From the NCBI GenBank assembly GCA_023446675.1, contig JAEXPO010000684.1:1-10592 (forward strand): DNA of 10,592 bases, written 5' to 3'. Positions 5,364 to 10,592 of this stretch are shown piece by piece. Below the pieces are notes generated by a model, which searched no databases, was not told the DNA's origin, and saw only the letters and a list, made by a program, of their open reading frames with translations. A program made the translations under genes and the position numbers. The DNA comes from Bacillota bacterium (GTDB lineage Bacteria > Bacillota > Clostridia > DSM-8532). Every line of letters begins with the position of its first letter. Position 1 is the first letter of the stretch.

Positions 5364-6218
5364 GTGCAAAAGAAGCATCCAGTGGGACCGGTCATTAAAT
5401 GGGTCGGTGGAAAAAGACAGATACTTGATAAAATTTTGAGCTGTACACCCCATAAAAAATCCCCCTATTACGAACCATTTGTGGGCGGAGGGGCCGTTTT
5501 TTTTGCTCTGAAACCTAAAAAAGCGGTTATAAACGATATCAACCGGGAGCTTATAAACCTTTATGAAGTTATAAAGGCAGATGTGGACAATTTGGTTGAG
5601 GATCTTAAGAAGCACAGGAATGAAAGCGATTATTTTTATGAACTGCGGGAAAAGGACAGGGATCGGAAGGCCTATGCCGCCATGAGCCCTGTTGAGTGTG
5701 CTTCCCGCATGCTGTTTCTCAATAAAACCTGCTACAACGGCCTTTTCCGTGTTAATCGGGCGGGAGAGTTCAATTCGCCCTTTGGAAACTATAAGAAGCC
5801 CAATATTGTCAATGAGGACACCTTAAGAGCGGTGAGCAGGTATTTTAACCAGGCGGACATCCGTTTTTCCAGCGTGGACTTTGAAAAGGCCCTGGAGGAT
5901 GTGCCAAAGGGTGCCTTTGTGTACCTGGATCCGCCCTATGATCCCCTTTCCGACACCGCCAGCTTTACAGGCTATGACAAGGGCGGCTTCAACAGGGACG
6001 AGCAGCTTCGTCTTAAGAGCGTGTGCGACGGGCTTACAGCCAGGGGGGTTCACTTTTTGCTGTCCAACTCGGCTACCTCCTTTACCATGGAGCTTTACGG
6101 CAATACGAAAGGCTATTACCTGGATGTGGTAAGGGCCAAGAGAGCTATTAACTCCAACCCTGAAAAGCGGGGAGAAATAGACGAAATACTTGTAAGAAAT
6201 TACAAGCTTGATACATAA
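5364..6218 (+). CDS. dam: Dam-type DNA adenine-N6 methyltransferase, predicted GATC specificity
   Basis: This 284-residue enzyme transfers a methyl group from S-adenosylmethionine to adenine N6. Motifs in order are X, KWVGGKRQ (12-19); I, YYEPFVGGGAVFF (35-47), the AdoMet loop; the recognition segment CYNGLFRVNRAGEFNSPFG (123-141), very close to the RGEFNVPFG region with which E. coli Dam reads GATC; and IV, YLDPPY (187-192), the catalytic DPPY. The C-terminus (RAKRAINSNPEKRGEIDEIL) also matches Dam. The frame is open from ATG 5280, but GTG 5364 is chosen because AGAGGG (5348-5353) precedes it by 10 nt, a promoter lies at 5296-5325, and the residues encoded upstream are unlike any Dam N-terminus. 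The resulting length matches DpnM-type enzymes. With the nuclease gene 105 bp downstream it probably protects host GATC sites. Confidence 0.93.
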   Translation: MQKKHPVGPVIKWVGGKRQILDKILSCTPHKKSPYYEPFVGGGAVFFALKPKKAVINDINRELINLYEVIKADVDNLVEDLKKHRNESDYFYELREKDRDRKAYAAMSPVECASRMLFLNKTCYNGLFRVNRAGEFNSPFGNYKKPNIVNEDTLRAVSRYFNQADIRFSSVDFEKALEDVPKGAFVYLDPPYDPLSDTASFTGYDKGGFNRDEQLRLKSVCDGLTARGVHFLLSNSATSFTMELYGNTKGYYLDVVRAKRAINSNPEKRGEIDEILVRNYKLDT

Positions 6219-6275
6219 AAGCTGGCGGACAGTTGAGGATCGGTTATAGAAAGCTTTATAGAAGGCAGTGAGAAT

Positions 6276-6306
6276 TTGACCTTTTGCCGGACTAAAGGAC
6301 TATATA
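6276..6306 (+). promoter_or_regulatory. Possible separate promoter for the endonuclease gene
   Basis: TTGACC (6276-6281) is followed by an AT-rich TATATA (6301-6306) at 19 bp, or ACTATA (6299-6304) at 17 bp. It would start transcription about 10 bp before the endonuclease ATG. The -35 hexamer is the same as that of the methyltransferase promoter. The -10 is not convincing, so the gene may instead be read from the dam promoter. Confidence 0.3.
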
Positions 6307-6323
6307 ACTGGAAATGAGGCGCA

Positions 6324-7610
6324 ATGGGATCGGAAGCCACAAAAAACGACGAGGCCTGGGAGGCCCTTTTTAACCGGTATGATATACCCGGTGAAATAGC
6401 GAGGAAGGGTTTTTTTGAAATCACCGCAACCCAGATAAATGAAAAAAGGGAAGCCCGGCTGATGACCAAATTTGATCACCGCATTAACCTTCCCGCCCTC
6501 TTTTCGAAAAACCGGCTGGCTATTCTTCCCGTTACCCGGGGCAGCTATGTTATTGCTCCCTTTGATGCCTATAAGGCCTTTGCGGAGTCAACTTCATCCT
6601 TAACCCGTATTCCCTTTCCCAACTATGTGGAAAGCCTGGATCCTACGCACATTACAAGTGAGGCGGCAGCCATCAATTGCGCTTATCTGTCCGGCATGTT
6701 TACCGATTTCTTAGGAGAAGAGCAGCTTTTGCCTACGGTGAGCGGACGAATGGGTTCGGGCAGCTTTGCCTTTAAAATAAGGGAAAGCTTAAAGAAAACG
6801 GATCTTCTTCTTCAGGTAAACAGTTCTCAAATGGAAATTGACGGAGGCTATGAGGGCCCCGTAAGCCTGACTCTCATTGAGGCCAAAAACTTTCTTTCTG
6901 AGGATTTTCTTGTGCGCCAGCTTTACTATCCCTTTCGCTTTTGGAGCGGAGCGGTTCGAAAGCCTGTACGCTGTGTGTTTCTTGTTTATACCAATGGTGT
7001 TTTCAGCCTTTACGAATATGTTTTTACCGATCCGGTGCATTATAATTCTCTGGAGCTTGTGAGGCACAAGAATTACAGCATTGACGCCGAGGCCATAAGT
7101 CAGGATGAGATTCGGGGGCTTTTACCGAAGCTGCCCCTTTTAGTCGAGCCGGAGGTGGCTTTTCCACAGGCCGACAGCCTGAAAAGGGTGATAAACCTGT
7201 GTGAGCTTCTTATGCAGGGAGAAAAGTCCAGGGATGAAATTACCCTGAATTACGCTTTCGATCCAAGGCAAACGAATTACTACACGGACGCAGGGCGTTA
7301 TTTGGGGCTTATCGGAAAACGCCATGAGGGAAGGGAACCCCTGTATTTTATGACCGAGGAGGGGCGGCACACCATGGCGCTTCCCTATAAGCTGCGGCAG
7401 TTAAGCTTTGCCCGGGCCATTTTAAGCCACGGCCCATTCAGAAAAACCTATGAGCAATGCCTTAATGAGGGCAGAATGCCGTCACGAAGCGAGATTGCCG
7501 ATATCATGCGCACCTGCGGGCTTCATCAGGTGGAAAAGGATAGCACCTATTTAAGAAGGGCCTCCACTGTTGCAGGCTGGGTAAAGTGGATACTGGATCT
7601 TTCCCTGTAA
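6324..7610 (+). CDS. Putative type II restriction endonuclease, PD-(D/E)XK fold
   Basis: A 428-residue protein directly after the GATC methyltransferase. Residues 169-188 hold a PD-(D/E)XK nuclease core: E171-I-D173, a turn, then hydrophobic VSLTLI leading to E186-A-K188, with Q199 in the helix after it (RQLYYPFRF). D173, E186 and K188 are the predicted metal and catalytic residues. Residues 1-140 form an N-terminal domain, and about 285-428 look like a winged-helix region (RQTNYYTDAGRYLGLI, then a SRSEIADIM helix) that may read DNA. It does not resemble DpnII (about 288 residues) as I remember that sequence. The start is ATG 6324 with TGAGG 4 nt upstream; a GATC overlaps codons 2-3. By association it is expected to cleave unmethylated GATC. 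A non-cleaving nuclease-fold regulator is less likely. Confidence 0.75.
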   Translation: MGSEATKNDEAWEALFNRYDIPGEIARKGFFEITATQINEKREARLMTKFDHRINLPALFSKNRLAILPVTRGSYVIAPFDAYKAFAESTSSLTRIPFPNYVESLDPTHITSEAAAINCAYLSGMFTDFLGEEQLLPTVSGRMGSGSFAFKIRESLKKTDLLLQVNSSQMEIDGGYEGPVSLTLIEAKNFLSEDFLVRQLYYPFRFWSGAVRKPVRCVFLVYTNGVFSLYEYVFTDPVHYNSLELVRHKNYSIDAEAISQDEIRGLLPKLPLLVEPEVAFPQADSLKRVINLCELLMQGEKSRDEITLNYAFDPRQTNYYTDAGRYLGLIGKRHEGREPLYFMTEEGRHTMALPYKLRQLSFARAILSHGPFRKTYEQCLNEGRMPSRSEIADIMRTCGLHQVEKDSTYLRRASTVAGWVKWILDLSL

Positions 7611-7619
7611 AAAAATGCG

Positions 7620-7718
7620 CCATAGCCGGAAGGTTATGGTATGATAAATGAGGATTTGAGGGATAAAAAGACAAGGTACTATTTTAAACTGAATAAAGGC
7701 AAAGGAGCTAAGGGCTCC
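7620..7718 (+). other. Hairpins and possible promoter before the Gfo/Idh gene
   Basis: This gap of 163 bp holds a hairpin CCATAGCC-GGAA-GGTTATGG (7620-7639, one wobble, no T-run), overlapped by TGG-TATGAT (7637-7645), an extended -10-like element with no -35. A small stem GGAGC (7704-7708) / GCTCC (7714-7718) follows, with TTTT a few bases later. A weak terminator for the endonuclease gene and a promoter for the oxidoreductase are both possible; neither is firm. Confidence 0.3.
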
Positions 7719-7773
7719 AAGCTTTTAAAATTAAAAAGAGGGAATTCTTAGGTTAAAAGGAAGGAATGTTACA

Positions 7774-8820
7774 ATGAGTACTTATGGGTTAGCAATTGTA
7801 GGATTCGGAGGAATGGGCTCCTGGCATGCCACAAGAATAAAGGATGTGGAAGGCCTCACACTGAAAGGCGTATTTGACATTAGTGAAAAAAGGCAGGAAT
7901 TTGCCCGTGAAAAGGGAATTCATACCTATACCAGCTTATCGGAGATTTTGGCCGATCCGTCTGTTCATATTGTCCTTATTGCCACGCCAAACGATCTGCA
8001 CAAGGAAATTGCCATTACCGCCATGGACGCAGGCCGTCATGTCATCTGTGAAAAGCCTGTAACTTTGTCCAGCGGTGATTTGGCCGAGATGATTGACGCC
8101 AGCACAAGGAACAAGGTGCTCTTTACCGTTCATCAGAACCGGCGCTGGGACGAGGACTACCTCACCATGAAAAAGATTTTTGACGAGAAGCAGCTCGGCA
8201 ACGTATTTTCAATTGAATCCCGTGTTCACGGCTCCAGAGGCATCCCCGGCGACTGGCGCGGCAAAGCTGCTCACGGCGGCGGCATGATCCTGGACTGGGG
8301 TGTTCACATACTGGATCAAATGGTGCTTATGGTACCGGGTAAAATAAAGAAGGTTTACTGCAAATGCACCCACGTTACCAATGAAGAGGTGGATGACGGC
8401 TTCAGAATTATACTGACCTTTGAATCCGGAGTTACCGCTCTTCTGGAAGTGGGTACAAGCAATTTTATCAATTTGCCCCGCTGGTACATGCAGGGTGAGA
8501 ACGGAACGGCCATTATTGAAAACTGGGCGCTTCAAGGTAAGATCGTCCATGTTACCAATTATGACAACAGGGACGCGGTGCCTATAGTTACCGCCGCCGG
8601 CCTTACCAAGACCATGGCCCCAAGAACCGAGGATACCATTAAGGAATCCGCTCTTCCAAAAGTTGAGCTGGACGCAAGGGAATTCTATAAGAATGTTATT
8701 GCAACTCTTGACGGCAAGGCTGCGCAGATTGTTAAAAACGATCAGGTTATGCGTATCATGAAGCTTATGGAAGCGGCTTTCCTTTCCGATAAGCTAAACC
8801 AGGTTGTTGATTTTGAGTAA
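7774..8820 (+). CDS. Gfo/Idh/MocA family NAD(P)-dependent oxidoreductase
   Basis: A 348-residue cytoplasmic dehydrogenase that oxidises or reduces a sugar, polyol or related hydroxyl compound with NAD(P). The N-terminal Rossmann domain opens with LAIVGFGGMGSWHA (6-19), carrying the GxGxxG dinucleotide loop, and D35 at the end of the second strand (GVFD) favours NAD over NADP. The catalytic lysine is K94 in CEKPVTL. The C-terminal alpha/beta domain carries GGGMILDWGVHILDQM with D174 and H178, the expected Lys-Asp-His catalytic set. The start is ATG 7774 with AAAGGAAGGA (7757-7766) 7 nt upstream. The next gene, an iron alcohol dehydrogenase, begins 111 bp later across a tandem repeat. The neighbours suggest sugar or carbonyl redox metabolism, but nothing fixes the substrate. 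Confidence 0.92.
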   Translation: MSTYGLAIVGFGGMGSWHATRIKDVEGLTLKGVFDISEKRQEFAREKGIHTYTSLSEILADPSVHIVLIATPNDLHKEIAITAMDAGRHVICEKPVTLSSGDLAEMIDASTRNKVLFTVHQNRRWDEDYLTMKKIFDEKQLGNVFSIESRVHGSRGIPGDWRGKAAHGGGMILDWGVHILDQMVLMVPGKIKKVYCKCTHVTNEEVDDGFRIILTFESGVTALLEVGTSNFINLPRWYMQGENGTAIIENWALQGKIVHVTNYDNRDAVPIVTAAGLTKTMAPRTEDTIKESALPKVELDAREFYKNVIATLDGKAAQIVKNDQVMRIMKLMEAAFLSDKLNQVVDFE

Positions 8821-8845
8821 TTTATTTAAGGGTTAAGCCTTTTAC

Positions 8846-8917
8846 AAGCCTGATAACAAGAAGCTTGATTGCAAGCCTGATAACAACAGGCTTAATAACA
8901 AGAAGCCTGATAACAAG
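8846..8917 (+). repeat. Five-unit tandem repeat, consensus AAGCCTGATAACAAG
   Basis: Units lie at 8846-8860, 8861-8872 (12 nt, degenerate), 8873-8887, 8888-8902 and 8903-8917. The first and last units are identical, the third differs at the last base, and the fourth is AGGCTTAATAACAAG. The units can pair with each other: AAGCCTG (8873-8879) with CAGGCTT (8887-8893), and GCTTG (8863-8867) with CAAGC (8872-8876), which are mutually exclusive stems. The array ends 1 nt before the GGGAGG binding site of the alcohol dehydrogenase gene and fills most of its leader. It is too short and too regular in spacing to be a CRISPR array. Confidence 0.85.
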
Positions 8918-8931
8918 AGGGAGGTTAGGAT

Positions 8932-10101
8932 ATGAAGGATTTTTGCTTTCAAAACCCAACTAAAATTATCTTCGGCCGGGACAAGGAGCTGGAGGCAGGT
9001 ACGGAAGCCGCCAGGCTCAGCAAAAAGATTCTTCTCCATTACGGTGGAGGCAGCATAAAGGCCTCCGGGTTGTACGACAGAGTGGTAAGATCCCTTAAGG
9101 AAGCAGGCGTTGCCTTTACCGAGCTGTCCGGAGTAAAGCCCAATCCAAGGCTTTCCCTTGTCCGCGAGGGCATTCACCTTTGCAGGGAGGAAGGATTGGA
9201 CTTTATTCTGGCGGTGGGGGGAGGCAGTGTTATTGACTCAGCCAAGGCCATTGCTGCCGGTGTTCCCTACAATGGGGATGTATGGGATTTTTATGACTAC
9301 AAAGCAGAGGTTCAAACAGCTCTCCCCATCGGGGTGGTGCTCACTATTCCCGCAGCGGGAAGCGAGTCCAGCAACAGCTCGGTTATAAGCGACGAGGAGG
9401 CTCAGCTTAAACGGGGTGTAACCACGGATCATTATTTCCCCCGTTTTGCCATCATGAACCCGGAGCTCACCTATACCCTTCCGGCATATCAAACCGCCTG
9501 CGGTACGGCGGATATTATGGCTCATATCATGGAACGGTATTTTACCAATACACGTGAGGTGGAGCTGTCGGATCGCTTGTGCGAATCGGCACTCAAGACC
9601 ATGATTCACCAGGTTCCGCTTGTCCTTAAAAAGCCAGATGATTATGGCCCCCGATCGGAAATCATGTGGACGGGCACCATTGCCCATAATAACCTTTTAG
9701 GCATGGGCAGGGAAGAAGACTGGGCGTCCCACATGATCGAGCATGAAATCAGTGCCATTTACGATATTGCCCACGGTGCGGGGCTGGCTATTGTTTTCCC
9801 CGCCTGGATGAAATACGTGTATAAAAATGATGTGGCACGCTTCGCACGGTTTGCCGCCAAGGTCTGGAACGTGGACTACAATTTCCACAATCCTGAGGAA
9901 ACGGTTCTTCTGGGTATTGCAGCCATCACCCGCTTTTTCTCGGACATCGGTCTGCCTGTTACGCTGGGCGAGATTGGTGTCGGCCAAGAGCACCTTGAGG
10001 AAATGGCTCAAAAATGCACAGGCGGGGATCAGTTCACTGTAGGTAATTTTGTAAAGTTGGATGCCAAGGCGGTTCACGCCATTTTAAAGCTTGCCCTGTA
10101 G
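8932..10101 (+). CDS. Iron-containing alcohol dehydrogenase (YqhD/BdhA-like)
   Basis: This 389-residue group III alcohol dehydrogenase interconverts alcohols and aldehydes with NAD(P)H, and butanol dehydrogenase or broad aldehyde reductase activity is typical. The N-terminal nucleotide domain has FQNPTKIIFG (6-15), the HYGGGSIKASG loop (36-46) that in YqhD contacts the NADPH phosphate, and AVGGGSVIDSAKAIA (94-108). The C-terminal helical domain carries the four metal ligands D194, H198, H267 and H281, the same positions as in E. coli YqhD, within TADIMAHIME and DWASHMIEHE...IAHGAGLAIV. The start is ATG 8932 with GGGAGG (8919-8924) 7 nt upstream; the binding site follows directly on the tandem repeat. 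It probably shares a transcript with the Gfo/Idh gene, since I see no convincing terminator between them, only a weak AAGG/CCTT stem at 8828-8841. Confidence 0.93.
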   Translation: MKDFCFQNPTKIIFGRDKELEAGTEAARLSKKILLHYGGGSIKASGLYDRVVRSLKEAGVAFTELSGVKPNPRLSLVREGIHLCREEGLDFILAVGGGSVIDSAKAIAAGVPYNGDVWDFYDYKAEVQTALPIGVVLTIPAAGSESSNSSVISDEEAQLKRGVTTDHYFPRFAIMNPELTYTLPAYQTACGTADIMAHIMERYFTNTREVELSDRLCESALKTMIHQVPLVLKKPDDYGPRSEIMWTGTIAHNNLLGMGREEDWASHMIEHEISAIYDIAHGAGLAIVFPAWMKYVYKNDVARFARFAAKVWNVDYNFHNPEETVLLGIAAITRFFSDIGLPVTLGEIGVGQEHLEEMAQKCTGGDQFTVGNFVKLDAKAVHAILKLAL

Positions 10102-10165
10102 GCTGTATGGCTTCCGGGTCACATGCGGACAATATTTCCGAAAAAGGGCAGTTTTAGTTAAATTA

Positions 10166-10174
10166 TGGTATAGT
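10166..10174 (+). promoter_or_regulatory. Candidate extended -10 promoter for the second alcohol dehydrogenase
   Basis: TGG-TATAGT, within TTATGGTATAGTGG, has the TGn extension and a near-consensus -10, 20 bp before the gene's start codon. No recognisable -35 sits 17 bp upstream. A local promoter here would let this gene be expressed apart from the one before it. Confidence 0.4.
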
Positions 10175-10194
10175 GGGGTAAAGGAGTGAGTGCA

Positions 10195-10592
10195 ATGATT
10201 CCGCCCTACTATACCTTTCAAATACCCATAAAAATTGTTTCGGGCCAAAAAGCTCTGGAATCGGTACCCGAGGAAATGGGCCAGCTGGGGACCTGCCGTC
10301 CCATGGTTCTTACTACCCCCGAGCTTGTCAGGACAGGGGCAGTATCCACCGTCCTGGAGGCCTTTCGCCATTCCGATCTTAACATTGACGAAATCTATCA
10401 AATTGTTCCTAAAAAGCCTACCGCAAAGCTTATCAGAGATCTGGCCAATTCCTTTGTAGAACAGGAATATGACGGACTTCTGGCTATAGGCGGGGGAACG
10501 GTTATACATACGGGCAAATACCTGGAGCAAAGGCTTACAGGAGAAGGCCCGAGCCTTTTGCCGTCCGGAGCGCCTCTGGGTGGCGGAATTCC
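10195..10592 (+). CDS. Iron-containing alcohol dehydrogenase family protein, N-terminal part (cut by window end)
   Basis: A frame from ATG 10195 runs open to the window edge (132 codons), with AAGGAG (10181-10186) 8 nt upstream. The protein begins MIPPYYTFQIPIKIVSGQKALESVPEEM, the usual first strand of the iron alcohol dehydrogenase fold ('P.ki.fG.g.l..l'). It continues with PMVLTTPELVRTGAV (nucleotide domain, second strand and helix) and GLLAIGGGTVIHTGKYL, the dinucleotide-binding GGGS-type loop. In most members this loop reads GGGSxxDxxK; here the aspartate is histidine (GGGTVIHTGK) while the lysine is kept, and the following segment (GEGPSLLPSGAPLGGGI) is longer than usual. The metal-binding domain lies outside the window. 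It is not a close duplicate of the preceding gene. It may be a divergent dehydrogenase or a relative with altered cofactor use. Confidence 0.82.
   Translation, partial: MIPPYYTFQIPIKIVSGQKALESVPEEMGQLGTCRPMVLTTPELVRTGAVSTVLEAFRHSDLNIDEIYQIVPKKPTAKLIRDLANSFVEQEYDGLLAIGGGTVIHTGKYLEQRLTGEGPSLLPSGAPLGGGI

Noticed and set aside
5124..5615. Long minus-strand open frame (163 codons) opposite the start of the methyltransferase gene
   Set aside because: It overlaps the coding region and promoter of the methyltransferase, has no ribosome binding site and shows no family features; it is a shadow frame.
8846..8917. CRISPR array
   Set aside because: The units are 12-15 nt and directly adjacent without unique spacers, and there are no cas genes.
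8842..9177. Minus-strand frame with leucine-serine repeats (LLSGL)
   Set aside because: The repetitive peptide is only the antisense reading of the 15-nt DNA repeat and runs into the alcohol dehydrogenase gene.
9238..9687. Minus-strand open frame of 149 codons inside the iron alcohol dehydrogenase gene
   Set aside because: It is antisense to a well-supported enzyme with all catalytic residues, and its translation has no recognisable domain.

Overview
The window looks like chromosomal DNA of a low-to-mid GC, anaerobic Gram-positive bacterium of the class Clostridia. This rests on strong AGGAGG-type ribosome binding sites, extended -10 promoters of the TATGGTAtaaT type, a CD3324-family protein, a YusI-like ArsC/Spx-family protein and YqhD/BdhA-type iron alcohol dehydrogenases. 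No integrase, transposase, tRNA, rRNA or CRISPR array was seen.

Left part (1-3231): the 3' end of cysS comes first. It is followed by a flavin reductase-like gene behind a textbook sigma-A promoter whose spacer is a perfect palindrome. A 434-base stretch without a protein gene then holds an AT-rich hairpin, a candidate structured non-coding RNA (about 1380-1661) ending in a strong intrinsic terminator, and the leader of a CD3324-family gene. Next are a 61-residue zinc-ribbon protein with a hairpin-containing leader and, on the minus strand, a PhzF-family gene whose stop codon lies inside its own terminator palindrome.

Middle (3232-5126): the gap between phzF-like and a dihydrofolate reductase-like gene carries two perfect DnaA boxes exactly 20 bp apart. 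The DHFR-like gene converges on a minus-strand pair, a YusI-like ArsC/Spx-family gene followed by a GNAT acetyltransferase, read from one extended -10 promoter.

Restriction-modification locus (about 5296-7610): a Dam-type adenine methyltransferase, predicted to modify GATC and with its start revised to a GTG at 5364, is followed by a 428-residue PD-(D/E)XK protein. Together they read as a type II restriction-modification pair. The nuclease does not resemble DpnII as I know it, and GATC sites are not depleted in the window (about 40 by eye).

Right part (7611-10592): a Gfo/Idh/MocA oxidoreductase, a five-unit 15-nt tandem repeat, a YqhD/BdhA-like iron alcohol dehydrogenase with all four metal ligands, and the first 132 codons of a second, divergent iron alcohol dehydrogenase cut by the window edge. 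These look like a redox/carbonyl metabolism cluster, but the sequence does not identify the substrate.
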